A stretch of DNA of 64,000 bases from Archilochus colubris (GCA_023079485.1 CM041085.1:95243115-95307114); one strand, 5' to 3'. Counted from the stretch's first letter, positions 14,691-27,345 are shown. Notes: generated by a model not told the origin, from the sequence alone. Translations and numbers: made by a program.

Positions 14691-15045
14691 GAAATAAAAA
14701 TACGCAGGCATCAGCTTTGGCTCCTCTGCGACATATGGAAAACAGACAGGGGGATATACCCGGCCTCCCTGCTGCCCAGTGAAGGTGGATTAAGGGAGAC
14801 GGAGGGAAAAGCCCGATTAAACCCGATGGTGCTCCAAATACACACGCACGCACAGCTACCGTGGCTCCGCGTCGCCGTTTTTAACCTCAGATATCGGCAG
14901 ATACCGGCACCGATCCTCCCCGGAGGCTCCGCGGCGGCAGGGCGGGAGGAGGTACGGGGACATCCCCAGGACGTGCCCATGCCCGTGCCCCATCCCGGCC
15001 CCTTCGCTCTTCCCCCGGCAAGACAGGCAGGCAGCCAGGGCTTAC

Positions 15046-15500
15046 CTTGCGGCCACGGCCGGCGAGCCCCGCGTCGTTCTGAGGAAGCTCCCTCCGCCCC
15101 GCCTTGCTGCCGCAGCCCCCAGCCCCGCCGCTTTGCCCACTGCAGAGGGAGCCGAGGGGGGAAGCCGGGAAGGAAAAGCAGGGAGGGGGCGGAGGGGAGC
15201 GGCGAAGCGATGCCAGGAGACGCAAATGGCTGAAGCGCAGGGGCCGGGCTGGCGGAGGGGGCCGGGCGGCCGCTGTGTGGAGGGGCGCGGGGCCGAGCTC
15301 AGCGCCTTTGTTCGCCTGACACATTCACATAGGGAGGCACGGAGGGAGGAGGGGGCACAGACCTGTTGCTCCAGGCGGCTCCTGGCGAGGGTCAGCCGCT
15401 GAGGCGGGAAGCGGCGTCGCCGGTCTGGGCGGGCCGTCCGCGCTCCCCTGCTGGGGTGAGGCGGGACGAGGAGGAGAGGCGGCGGCACCGCCCCACCTGC
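15046..15500 (-). other. KBTBD11: Candidate noncoding first exon of KBTBD11
   Basis: A strong donor GCAAG|GTAAGC on the minus strand ends an exon at 15046, inside the CpG island. The 5' end is not defined; 15500 is a guess. A second good donor, TGAG|GTGAGG, ends an exon at 15557 and could serve an alternative, shorter first exon. The KBTBD11 coding exon (BTB-Kelch protein) would lie left of position 1, so the intron would exceed 15 kb. Open frames here are GC-rich and without recognised domains, consistent with 5' UTR. Confidence 0.5.
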
Positions 15501-15735
15501 CCGCGCTGAGGAGAAGCTCTCTTGGTGGGGCAGGTCGTGAAACGCCGGGTCCTCACCTCAGAGCGGTGTGGGGACCCAGTGCCGCCCCTGCGGTAAACGT
15601 GATGGTGGCGCCGCTCCCCTGAGTGAGGCAGGGCTGGGTGGGTTTGCTGCCCCAGCCCATGGCCCTGGCGCAGCGGCCTGGTAGGCACAGCGCCCTGACC
15701 GGAGCTCCTGGGCGGGAGCCGCTCCAATACAGCCT

Positions 15736-15779
15736 GCCCCTCCGCTGCCCCTCCGCTGCCCCTCCGCTGCCCCTTCACT
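15736..15779. repeat. 11-bp tandem repeat in the CpG island
   Basis: Three perfect copies of GCCCCTCCGCT followed by a partial, diverged fourth (GCCCCTTCACT). On the KBTBD11 strand it lies upstream of the candidate first exon. Confidence 0.95.
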
Positions 15780-15800
15780 GCCTCAGCGGGACACCCCCCA

Positions 15801-18800
15801 GCACCGGCTGTGCTCGCTGCGAGAAGCCACGGGGAGGGTTTCCACCCAGAGCCTCTGGGTTATTCAGCTTTCTGCCGACGGGGAACACCGAGTGGAGGCC
15901 AGGGGGTTTCTGTGTCACTGCAGTTTGGGTCTGGGTCTCATTTTGTCCTCTTCAAAGCTGAGACGCTCAACAGAATTCCCATACTCAGACCCGTTCCCCA
16001 GTTTTGTTAAAAGCAAACAAACGGTAACTTCATGTTACATCGGTCACACCTTGGGTCTTCTCCTGACACTTACCTGGTCTAAGTCCCACTGTGGGGTGCA
16101 GTCTGACTTCTGCAGACAGCAGACACCAGCACCATGCTGTCCAAGCCTTTCTAAACCATTGCTGATGCCTGGTTGTCTCACTGCCATCACAACGTGTAGT
16201 TTTCCTATGATACTGTTGTCACAAAATGCTGCAGCTTTTCTTTCTCTTTTCCACTCTTTCACTGATTTCAGAGTCCTATCAGACTGGTTCTCCTGCAGCA
16301 GCCCAGTAAAGTGGTGCTTGGCCCTGGGAGACTTGCAAAGCTGCAATCATCTTCTCTCTCAAATTAACCCAACAATTGATTTCTTCTGTGCTTGCAGTGT
16401 GACCACTGCAGCTCTGTGTTCTTCCAGCTTCATGGTGGTGATGGCTAAGTGTGGTTGGGTGTCTTTTCATTCATTTTATCCCATTGCTTCTACCTTTTGA
16501 CTTTGGTTTTGCTAAAACTCTTGCGTATTGAGTTAGGTCTTAGTGCACTGAAGTGCTTGCATGCAGTGCTGGGTAAGTGTAACCACTTGAAACCCTTGGC
16601 TCCACTCATGTTTTGCACTTACTTAAGTACAGTGGTTAACTGAAGGCCAGTTTTCAAGCTGAGGTCATGTCTCATCTCTACTGAGACTGGCCAACATGGG
16701 TTTTGGTGCCATAAGTTTAATAAGTAATAATCATGCAGTGTTGTGGGGTTCTTAGAATAACTGGTAATCACAACATGTGGCTTTAGCATAATTGGGACTT
16801 TCCCACTGCCCACTGATTTGTGTCCATTGTATGATTGGACTTCAAGTTTCTGTTTGTGGTTTTATTCCTAGCTTCTGGAAGAAGTTTCAGTCTGATACAG
16901 CAGATCCATTAGAGCCTGCCAGAAATAATTCTTCTCTCCTGACATCAGGAACAAATCTTCCTGCTGTTTCATGTTACCTTAAATACTATGTATTTCAAGA
17001 TGACATTGTAATTAGACAACTGATACAGGTCTGGGAAGTTATTCTCACTTTTAAAATCCCCAGTGTTCTATTCCTTTTTGGAGGATGATCTCCCCTCGAA
17101 ATGCCTGACTTCTGTTCATAGCAGTGTGAGTTATGTGGCTGTGGCAGCACTATCATACCTGAGGTCATATGTGGTTGTTCTGACTCATGCTTTCTGAATA
17201 ATGATGATATTAAGTATTACTGGGTTTGCTTAACTCCTCTTCAGGCTTAGCTGCCACACACATCCTCATCTGTGTGCACACAGAGGTACCTGAGCTACCA
17301 TTTCTGAAGACAACTGAATATCAGTGACAGGTAGGAAGCAGAATATTGTGTGTTCATGGGCAATACTTGCTTCTGTGGCTGGAGCCAGCAAAAGACTTAC
17401 AAAAAATCCAGGCTCCACAGAGGTCCCAGCCTGGGAAGCCAGGTAGCACTCAGCTAAAGTTACAGACTTTATCCTCTGCCCTCAGCAAACATTGCCAAAA
17501 ATAGATTGGGTAAAATTACCTCAGTTCTACTTTTGGAAAATTTAGCTTTGGGCAATAATTTCCTAGCTTTGTGAACCTCAGCCGACAGTATTCCCTCCAA
17601 GTTTCTTTCCTGTCCTTCATACACCTTTCTCAACAAACCTTCAAGTGATAACAGTCATAAAGGGGAATTCCTGACCTTTTAGCACAACTTTTGGAAAATA
17701 CTGATGTTCTGTGGATCATAGGCTGGTAAACTTCTCATGAAGGCTAAGGCTGCTCATTGACTAGCCTTTCAGCTATCAGTAGAACTGGAGATGGTGCTAA
17801 AAACTAGGACACCCATTGTAGAAATCATCTCAGTCCAGTTGTTTGATTTCCCTTCTCAATCTGAATTTCCAAGGCTCCATTTGCAATTAATGTGCAGAAA
17901 TAACCTTGTCTGGAGGGCAAGTTTTCTCACCTATCTTAGACATCTTATCTTAGGATGAGGTGACATCCTTTGGTATTCCTTTTTTCTCTCCATTAGTTAT
18001 AAAGTCAGACTGGTACAGAAGTAGAGAATTTTTTTTAAACACCTAATTTACATGCAACTAATCCTTGTCCCAGTGTAGAAAAGACCCTATCCTAGAGAAA
18101 TCAGGTATCACACAAATTGGATGATACCTAATTTGGTGCCTGTGATACATTTCTGTGGCCCAGCCAACATGACATACTCAGAGGGACTGAACTCTTGTAA
18201 CTTCTGCTCTTGACCATCAGGACACTGATACACCTGTGAGCTGCAAGGGGCAATTAGCCTGGAGCAAGAGGAACAGAGTCATGAGCAGAGTGAGGTGAGT
18301 AAAGGCACCAAGGGAAGTGTTTGCTGTGCTCCATCCCAAAAACTTTAGTTAGTTCCTGCCCAGTTGCATTCAGCAGACTTGTTTCTGGACATACAGCCCC
18401 TCTTCTCTGCCTTTTACAGGCAAAACAAACAAAAAGGGAGTACAGTTTGGAACACAAGACTTTTGTCAGATATTTTTCTGGTAAAAAGAATAAAACAAAT
18501 ATAGAGTCCAGGTGAAGAAATACAAACAGAAAGGTTTTTTCATCTTATACATCTTTCTGTTTGTTTAATGCACATCAGGCAAACCAAAAGATTTTAAATT
18601 TCTTCTGCTTACAAGGCATCAGACTCTGATGTTTCCAGTGTAGAAATGAGCAGTGGCACTGAATGAGAATTATGAGAATGTCATTCTCACAATAGGGTCA
18701 CCAAATGGTGTCTTGATCCAGAGAGATCTGCTCAGATATTTTCAGAGCCCTGCCCTTCCTGGGGGATATACTCCATTTCTCTTCTTTCTCCCACTGGCTG

Positions 18801-21800
18801 TTGTAGCAGCTGCATTGCTGCAAATCCCACCTCTGCACCAGTCATGCAGGACTGGGCTAACCTGGTAGCTGGAGCAAATGTGCTGCTTCTCAGTAAAAAT
18901 AGCCAGCAGGTCACATAAAAAATCAATCAGCCTAGTCTCAAGGGGGATGATTCCTGGCCAGTGCCACTACAGAATTTCTAATTTCAGGAGGTTAGGAATC
19001 ATTTAACAAAACTGTTACTTCACACAGGTTAAATACTTGGTCCACATCTTAGGGACCAAGAAGCTCTAAACCTCCCTAGATTACAAGCTCCAAGTACAGC
19101 TCACACAGAAGTATGCAGGCTAGGTTTTACAATTAGGTAGGGTAGAACACTGCAAATAGTGTACCCATGGCAGCATGGAGCTGAGCATGGATTAATGATT
19201 AGTTATTTACCCAGCTAATTAGGTGGGCTTTGCAGCCTTCCCTTACTGCCTCCATTATGCTGTGGGCACGTGTCCAGCACACTAGGTACGATTTGTATCC
19301 CTGCACTGTCCAGCCCTGCTACCAGTGTCTGTGCAGATGCAAAGCTGCTGGTAGGCTATTCTTTTCTGGTTTCAACTGGCAGACCCATGTCTTGGAAAAA
19401 CAAATGTTGTAGCACCAAAATTCTGGAACTGGCATAGATTAAACTTGGTAGTGTTTCTCCTGTGCAGTATCAGATACATAGTGGCAGGAGCTGATTCCCT
19501 GCAGCACCCCAAGATCTGATTCACGGCCAAAAGCAAAACTGTAATAACAAAACAAGCAGTAAAGAAAACCTGAGTCCTTTTCCTTACCCTGTGTTTGACA
19601 GCTGAATGTTCCTGTGTGAAATGCTTCTTAGTATTATAACACAATGGTCTCAAGGATTGGTTTGATGCTATTCCTGGCACCAACAAAACATTTACTGTAC
19701 TTCTGCTGAGCAGCCAAAGATACATTTTGTATATTTGGAATACAAAAACCATAGGTGCTGTAGTCATGTTACACAGGATACATGTAATGGATCTGATGCT
19801 GACTCTAGCTGATTTGCCTTTGTGTATTAGTTTTCACACATCCCAGTAATACGCCCAAAATTCAATTGAATTGAAAGAAAAGGGGTGGTTGCATTGGGAT
19901 GGTTATCAGCTTGAAGCAGAGTAATAGTAGTCATAAGGAGAAACAGATCATAAAGATTTTTTCGGCGTTGGGTTGCACACTTCTGTGCACCAGAGACAGA
20001 TCAATATAATTTTTAATATAAGCAGAAAACCCAAAACAGAATAACAAAAGAGACTGTATTCATGCAGACTTTTATCACCTGAAACAATGCTCTGAAATAG
20101 TAGAACAGCTCTTAATGAGATGGAAAACATAAGGGTAACAAGATGGAGAACACACAGCATTTACCTAGATGAACAGTTGAGAAAATGTGCATATCATCTC
20201 CTAGTTCAATGAAAGAACAATAAAAATTGAAAGAATTTGAAAAAGAGAATGAAAGCCTACCCTGGCTGGTTACAGTGCTCTGAGATAACCCAGTCAACGT
20301 TTGTCCATATTATGTCCATAATGTCCATAACTGGCTATACATTGGTCCACTACCTGCCTAGTAAACATGAATCTATGACTATGGCTTGTGAGCAAAATAC
20401 CTCATGATCAGTCCATTTCTCCCAAAATACTGGTGTACCAATGAAACATTGTCATATATAGGTAGAGGCTATAGGCAGCTTTACTTGCCTGGACAGTGGG
20501 GGTTGTGCAGGTAAGGAAGTGACTGGCACACAGAGCCTCTGGATGCGTGTCAGTAATGTTTGAAGTGCTCCTGAGTTCAGCAGTGTAGATGCAGCTTAAG
20601 TTAACTGATGGTGTCAGTTGCTTGTGATCAGGATTAGGAGCATCACAGCCTGCTCTGAGCAACATTGCAGAAAAGAAGTTGCATTTAAAATCTTGGCTGA
20701 ACTAGGGGTAATCCTCATTAATGCATGCAGCCTGTGCTACCCAAATCTCCAGGAAAAAAAAATCTCTTTAGAAAGGAAACATTAAAAAGCACTTAGTGTA
20801 GTCTGACAGGCTCAAAGTGAGACCCATAGAATGTCTCTCCAACATGGAATGATAGAAAGCAAAAATGAAAAATCCCTATCCCTGTAGCTAGGCTGTGTCG
20901 GGTTTCTTAAATGTAAAACCTTTCTTGTGAACGGCATTTCACCATGAAAATACACAGATTTCAGTGGAAAGCTTGAGAAAACTCTGCTGGAGGCTCATCT
21001 GATCCATATGATGTCAAAATACTCTTTAAATCAGATTTCAAGGTAATTCTTAAACTGATTTGATCTCCCCCAAGGTATGTCATTTTAATCCTAGGTGTTA
21101 TGGCTTATCCTCCAGTTTGGGACATAGATTAATGATAAATGTGATTATCCCTGGATTATAGCAATACACACAACAGGAGAACTTGCAGTTCTGCTGTCAA
21201 GGCCTGTTTTGCTGGACAGAATAAAATATCCCTTTGAAAACCTTTGAAGGTCATGCTATGAAAGACAATCTGCCTTTATAGTGTGGTTTCTGGAGCTTGG
21301 CCAAAACACTTAAAGTGCTCTCAGTCATATGTCGACATAGTTGCATTTTAAATGGAGTGACACCACGATTCTTCATTTGCCTAGGAAATTTCCAAATCCT
21401 TTCATCTGAAGGTGTTTCACTGTTGCTATTTTGACTCTTTGTTTTAGGAGGGGAACAGCATCTTGGCAGTTCGGTAGCTGGGCTTGCCCTTAAGGAAAGT
21501 GCCATGATCAAGTAAGCACAAGTATGAGGCAGCAGCAGCAAATAAACTAATTCTGAAAAAATCTTGAGCTAGATTTCTCCAATCAAACAGCAAATAGATC
21601 TAGCAGTGTGCATGCTACACATGGGAGGAATGGGAGATAGATGCTACACACAGCTATAAACCTCCTAATACAGAAGGGTGAAGGGAGTAGAGTTTTGAAC
21701 TGTGGTACAATGCAAGGAGCTGATGAACCATCACAGACCAACACTGAGACTCCTCATACCAACCTGGCAAGCATCAAGTCTATGATAGCAGATATTTACA

Positions 21801-22289
21801 TCTCCTGACTGTAAGAAACTGGTCTCCAGTCCTAGACTGCTAGCAAGCATCCTATATGAAGTAGGTTGGACGGATACGTTAAGCTACATGATGGTCCTGG
21901 CCAGTTCACTCACACAGAGTGCTAAAAACCACCTGTACAGGGTGCAGGAGGCAGTTTATAGGCTTAATTATGAGCTGAGGAAGCAGCAATGGCTTTAATC
22001 TGTGTGTTTCTACAGAATCATCATGTGGCTTCAAGTCAGGCAAACATTCTTCAACTCAGTTTCTTCCTAGCTACAGGTGATATTATCTGCCTTCTTAACA
22101 GGACTATTGTGATGTAAAATATTGCTATGAAGATATGGAAAGCAATCTAAAAATACTGTATCAGATTGATGGTCTCAGGCAATGCACTACAGATTAACTC
22201 CTACAAACCTCTCGATTATAGTTCCACCTTTCAAACCAGATTTTCTTCTCACCTCCAAATTAATTTCACAAAAACTCATTTGTCTTTAT
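15801..22289. other. Intergenic spacer, left part
   Basis: Between the candidate KBTBD11 promoter and the CR1 copy. A 202-codon plus-strand open frame at 15892-16500 is Cys/Ser/Leu-rich with no domain and begins in the CpG shore, so it is not called. The only structure seen is the inverted repeat at 18522-18564 and a small ATGTCCATA triplication near 20310-20333. Confidence 0.6.
18522..18564. repeat. Perfect 12-bp inverted repeat
   Basis: ACAAACAGAAAG at 18522-18533 and its exact reverse complement at 18553-18564, with a 19-nt spacer. It lies in the spacer between ARHGEF10 and the CpG island. No family recognised. Confidence 0.9.
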
Positions 22290-23665
22290 TGAATCACCGA
22301 ATGTTAGGGTTTGGAAGGCACCTCGAGAGATCATCTAGTCCAAGCCCCCTGCCAAAGCAGGATAGCCTAGGGCAGGCCACACAGGAATGCACCCAGGCGG
22401 GTTTTGAAAGTCTTTGGGTTTTCAAAGTCTCCCGAGAAGGAGCCACCACAACCTCTCTGTTGTGGTGGATGGAGCCTGTTCCAGTGCTCCATCACCCTCA
22501 CAGTGAAGAAGTTTCTTCTCATATTGAGGTGGAACTTCCTATGTTCTAGCTTAAACCTATTACTGGGCACCACTGAAAAGAAATTGGCCCCTTCTTCTTG
22601 ACACCCACCCCTTAGATATTTACAGACATTAATAAGATCCCCCCTTAGCCTTCTTTTCTGAGGGCTAAACAGCCTGTTTTATCAGTCTTTCTTCACAGAA
22701 GAGATGTTAAATTTCCTTAAACATTCTTATTGCTCTCCACTGGACTCTCTCCAGTAGATCCCTGTCTCTCTTGAAGAAAAACGTGCTGAGGGTACACTCT
22801 GTCCCCTCATACAGGTTGTTGATGAAGATACTGAACAAATCTGGAACCAGTACTGATCCCTGGAGAACACCACAGGATATAGGACTCCAGCATGACCCTG
22901 TGCTGCTGATCACAACCCTCTGAACACTGTTGTTGAGCCAGTTACCAGTCCACCTCACAGTCCAATTGTCCATCCCACATTTCTTGAGTTTTGCTATGAG
23001 GATGTTATGGGAGACTGTCAAAAGCTTTACTGAAGTCAAGGTATATGACATCCACTGCCCTTCCTTCATCTACCCATTTGGTGATGCCTTTGCAGGAGGA
23101 TATCAGGTTAGTCAAGCAAGATCTCTTGATCCCTTGATTCTTTTCCTTGATGTGGTTAGAGATGGCCTCCGGAATGAGCTGCTCCATCACCTTTCCAGGA
23201 ACGGAGGTGAGGCTGGTCTGTAACTGCCTGCGTCTCTTCCTTCTTGCCTTTTTTGAAGACTGGAGGGACATTGGCTTTCTTCCAGTCTTCAGGCACCTCT
23301 CCCATTCTCTGCAATTTTTCAAAAATGCCAGAGAGTGGCTTGTCAACAACATCAGCCAGCTCTCTCAGGACACATGGATGCATCCCTTGGGGCGCATAGG
23401 CTGTGTGTTTTCAGTTTATGTAAGCAATCTCTAACCCAGTCCTCACTGACCAGTGGAGAGTCTTCCTCCCTCCAGTTATGCTCCCTTATTTCCAGTGACT
23501 GGGATTCCTGAGGGCTGCTTTTCAGAGTAAAGACTGAGGCAAAGAAGGCATTCAGCAACTCCTCCATATCTGCATCTTCTGTTACCATATTGCCCACTTT
23601 GTTTAGCAGTGGACCCACTTTTTCCTTACTCTTCTTTTTCTCATTGATGTATTTGAAGAATGTGG
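22290..23665 (-). mobile_element. CR1 LINE fragment with partial reverse transcriptase, minus strand
   Basis: Minus-strand frames encode CR1 ORF2 pieces in order: GPLLNKVGNMVTED, LNAFFASVF, VPEDWKKANVPPVFKKGKK, VIYLDFSKAFDSL, WTVRWTGNWLNNSVQRVVI, GVLQGS, IFINNLYEGTECTLS. Immediately after this the sequence jumps to RDLLERVQWRAI, so the FADD catalytic box and several hundred bases are deleted. The 3' end (left) carries the diverged CR1 tail. There are multiple frameshifts. Inactive. Confidence 0.93.
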
Positions 23666-25140
23666 TCAGAATATTGAAAAGGACAGAAAAGAAAGGAAAA
23701 ATGAAGTTTAAGTACCAAACCAGTTCAAGAAATCCTTCCCAATATTCAGTTCCCTCTCAAAGGGAACCAAACCGATTCAGATTGCTTTGTAAATTCCCAC
23801 TGGGACAGATTCCCACAGAATCTGTCTTCAGGTGTGTGAATGTACAGCATCCTTCACTCGTGATTTGATGGTTTTTGGAACCATATATTAAAGATATGGT
23901 ACAAAAACAGGAGCAAAAAGGAAGGCTTTACTAGCAATCAAGCATTTCTCAGTAACTTCTTGTTTGTTTATAATAGTGTAGGTACACACAAAAAGGCTAT
24001 TGCCAAGTCTGATGAGTCCAAGTCTCAGTATTTAAACACAATCATGGGATTCTGTATATGTATCCTTTGGGGCAAATTAATTAGAGTGAATTGCCAGTTA
24101 GCAACTGAAAATTAATTTCCTCTGTTGATGCTGCTATCCTGTAACACTAATTTTGAATATTAATGCTACTCAGTTTTACATACCATGCATGCTTCCCAAT
24201 GTCTCCATGTACTCCATGTATGTAGGCAGCACGGTAAAAATTCTGCTCTTAAATTCTACTCTATTTGCATTCATTGATACAGGGGTCAAATTATTGTAAG
24301 ACTCTGAGTCATTTCCAGAAATTGCATTTGCTGGTGTTTAAGTTGTAGAGACCATAAAACTAATTGTCCGAATCACATACCCTATTTTCCATTTCATAGG
24401 TCCATTAATATATATTAGTCATTAATGGATGCCACAAATTGTAGCCTTCTCATTAAAATGACAAACTGAGAAAGGTACACCTGAAGTTAATTTTTATCAA
24501 ATTTTTATTAAACATTTTTTTCTCTTTATACTTTGAACATAAATACACACATTTTATGGCTCATGTTATAAAAGACATTACTATGTGTTAGAAAACATAT
24601 ATGGAATATATTGTAGTGGTTACACTTGCTTCCCTCTTTCCCTGGTATTTTCCATAGCTTCTATTAACCTAGCAAAATAATATCAGAAAGCAAAATCCAA
24701 CCTACCTAGCAGCACAGTCTACAACAGCTATACAGACTATTTGCCAGCTGTGAGAGAAACTTGGTTCCTGCCCATGTTCATATTAAGGTAACACCAGTTA
24801 GCTGCATATCAGAGATCAAACACTGCACCTTGTGCTTAGTCAGTTACTAAAAGCCTAGTTCATGATAATGTGTATTTTTAAAGGCAGACATACAGCTTCT
24901 CTTTTTCTTTGCAGCTTAGTAAGATAAATAGATATATATTTTCAAAATAGCATAATGTAAATGAGGGACCCAGTTCTGTTCTTACTGAAATCATTGGCAA
25001 AACTCTGGTGTACTTTCAGAAGAACAGATTTGTATTTTGTTTCTACTGTTTTATTGATAAAACTGAAGAAAATCACATTTAAGCTGGAAGACAGGATGAA
25101 TTTCACTTGAAAATTCTCATGCATTGCTGCTATCAGATCC
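23666..25140. other. Intergenic AT-rich spacer
   Basis: Between the CR1 copy and the LTR-like element. No gene or repeat recognised. Confidence 0.6.
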
Positions 25141-25632
25141 TGTTATAACACCACGCAGGGTGCATCTCCACTTGAACCTGTGGTGGACTCTGCTCCTAGT
25201 TAGAAAGATCCACTAGAGAGTGGAGGTGATCCTCCAGTCCCACAGACTCAGAGATGAAATCCCACGCCGAAGAAGAATTCAGAATAAAACCTGTGGTCTT
25301 TTTTATTGCAGTGTAGCAGAGGGATACTAGACTATGTATACTTTATACATAGAAGAATCTTTCAGCTTGTTTTTCAAGATACATACATTAAACTGTACAA
25401 TGCAGTACTTCCACACAGTGGGCAAAGAGCAGCTCCCAGGGCCATAGCTATGGAAGACTGTAGAAAGCACAACTGGCCTTGATTCCTCAAGCCAGGCAAG
25501 CCCCAGAAGTAGGCCAGGGAGAAGAGGAAAAGTCTGAGAAAACATCGCCAGCTGCCTGGCTTAGAGGCACTCTGCTCCCACCCCCCCCCCAGGACTCATG
25601 CTATTAGTGAGCCCATGCCAATGCTGACAACA
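25141..25632 (-). mobile_element. Probable solo LTR of an endogenous retrovirus, minus strand
   Basis: On the minus strand the segment starts TGTTGTCAGC and ends GTGTTATAACA, giving TG...CA ends with a short TGTT/AACA inverted repeat. Inside is a TATAAAG box (25347-25341), then AATAAA about 34 nt further on (25307-25302), then a GC-balanced U5-like segment: the promoter-polyA order of an LTR. No gag, pol or env sequence flanks it. No target-site duplication is visible with these ends, so the boundaries, especially the right one, are uncertain. Confidence 0.5.
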
Positions 25633-26859
25633 CTCAAAGTTGTGAGAGAGACAGTTTAAGAAATGAAATAGAAGCACAAAACAGTATTGAAGATCCTAAG
25701 CCTACAACACCACCTGTAACAAGTTTCCTTTGTGACTCACTCATGTTTGTGCTGTTATGGCTCAAGAATCTTGTTCTGCTCAGATGTAGGACACAGGCAA
25801 AACCTCTGGAAAGAAATCAGAGTGAGTACCTGATTTCTGAATTGCCTGTTTTGGGGGCACCTACCAGGCAAAGACTGGCTGTGCTGGCATTCCCTCTGTC
25901 CTGTACAACCTAGTTTCTTAGTAACTTTCAGTCTATTGCTGAGGGAAAAGGATGTTCTCAGTGACTTCATTCAATTTGTTATCCATATTAAACATATTTT
26001 CACTGAAGGATGTGTCTCATCACCATTTTTGGCATTGACTTTCTGAGCTGAAGGCTCTGTCTTATATTCCACATGTGCAAAGATTAGTGCAAAAAGCAAT
26101 TACAGCAGGAATCCCAAATTCAAAGTTTCCTTTGGAAAGACATCGATTCATTAAGAAATTATGATTAGGTCTCTATTTAGAAGTCAGCCCTCTTATACTA
26201 CCAAAGCAACTGCTTTCCCCACTGAGTGAATGAAGCTGTGAATGCTGTTTTCTCACACCATGCTCAGTGGAAACTTATGGTGAAATGAGGTGATGGACAC
26301 TCAGATATGACCATATCACTGCTGTGACATTGTTTGATAGGTGCTTGCCTGAGGGTGCAGCACAAATCAATATATGTCAGACCTATAGGCATAGTGATTA
26401 CCCGTGCTTCCTATAGATACTCCAATGTTAGTGTATTCCTCCCCAATTAATGATTTAATTAATAATTCCATTGTTAATTCACTGGATGTGCATGTCTCCT
26501 TAAAAAGGCATAGTCCATGCCTAGCTCTGACACTGAGTCACCAGGGGGAGAATGTGACAGCAGCACTACAGTGCACAGCTCTCTTTTATCTGCATTTTCT
26601 ACTTGCCCCAAGACATAGCATCCTTAGAACTTTCTCTGTATAACAAAGGCAAGCCACAGACACATTGCACCTACCAAGAAAATGAATGCACTTTTTGTCC
26701 TGCAACTTTTTTTTAAAGAATATTGAGCATAAGAAATATTAATAAAAATATCTGTTTTCCATGTTGAAATAAACAAATAGCAGTCAATTAATACAACTGC
26801 TGTAGTCCAAACCAAACTCTGGCTTGTGGAGCGTTGTTACAAAATATTATAGTAATTAC
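25633..26859. other. Spacer left of the first ARHGEF10 polyA site
   Basis: It may be intergenic or distal 3' UTR if a later polyadenylation site is used. No coding or repeat content recognised. Confidence 0.5.
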
Positions 26860-27345
26860 CAAATTAATATTAGCTTGGACTATTTATTCTTCTAAAATAT
26901 TTGCTAATTGGTTAAAATCTAGAGTCCGTGCAATATGCCACTTTGGAAAAAGAGCAACAGCTGATTTACATAGTGAAAACCAGCATGAGACATGGCATGC
27001 ATTCCTTGACTTCCCTAAGTGCTATAGAACATAATTATGATATTTATAAATGTGACTATAAATAAGGTAGAGATACTAAAATCATTTAAAAGTGTCTAAC
27101 AGATCCTTTCTGTTCTAAGTATCAAGGGCTGCATCAACTGCTAAACATTTTCCAATACCCTCGCACTGCAGAATATTCCAAGCATGTGAAGAATCAGTCT
27201 TGCAACCCTTAATCCTGTGATCAAAGCCTACTGAAACTGCTCCCAGGTGTATTAAACTCTATCCATTTGGATCCTAAGCTGGCATTTGCTGTAAAAGGGT
27301 ATCAGAGTATTTTTAATAGCAGAAAGTATCTTGGATTCAGTTCAG
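26860..27345 (-). other. ARHGEF10: ARHGEF10 3' UTR, proximal part
   Basis: AT-rich noncoding sequence just after the stop. The first canonical AATAAA on the minus strand is at 26888-26883, about 460 nt past the stop, followed by U/GU-rich sequence. Longer 3' UTRs ending further left are possible; I cannot decide from sequence alone. Confidence 0.5.
26883..26888 (-). terminator. Candidate polyadenylation signal AATAAA for ARHGEF10
   Basis: First AATAAA downstream of the stop in the gene's orientation, in the context GAAGAATAAATAG. GT-rich stretches (TTTTGTAAC, GTTTGGTTTGG) follow within about 30-75 nt. Other candidates lie further left, one of them inside the LTR-like element. Confidence 0.4.

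Larger units (their letters stand above)
6415..14839. other. Noncoding DNA between the CR1 copy and the CpG island
   Basis: Probably KBTBD11 intron 1 if the island call is right. Apart from the TA, GT and AAAT microsatellites and the G-rich tract listed separately, nothing is recognisable. The 7.5-7.8 kb stretch has a faint old-repeat feel but no assignable family. Confidence 0.55.
14840..15800. promoter_or_regulatory. CpG island, probable KBTBD11 promoter
   Basis: The only GC-rich, CpG-dense stretch in the window, sharply different from the AT-rich flanks. It contains several GC boxes (GGGCGG near 14941, 15428 and 15709; CCGCCC-type on the other strand). A minus-strand consensus splice donor lies at its left side. 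In vertebrates ARHGEF10 is followed in the same orientation by KBTBD11, whose first exon is noncoding. Position (about 12 kb beyond the ARHGEF10 stop) and strand fit that gene. Assignment to KBTBD11 is inference from gene order; the island itself is read directly. Confidence 0.8.

Noticed and set aside
14826..15488. Several overlapping 60-148 codon frames on both strands in the CpG island
   Set aside because: They are Pro/Arg/Gly/Ala-rich in every frame, which follows from GC content; stop codons are rare there. None matches a known protein.
15892..16500. 202-codon plus-strand open frame at the CpG island shore
   Set aside because: No domain, Cys/Ser/Leu-rich composition typical of random frames, and no splice or promoter logic. 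The adjacent GC-rich sequence favours long chance frames.
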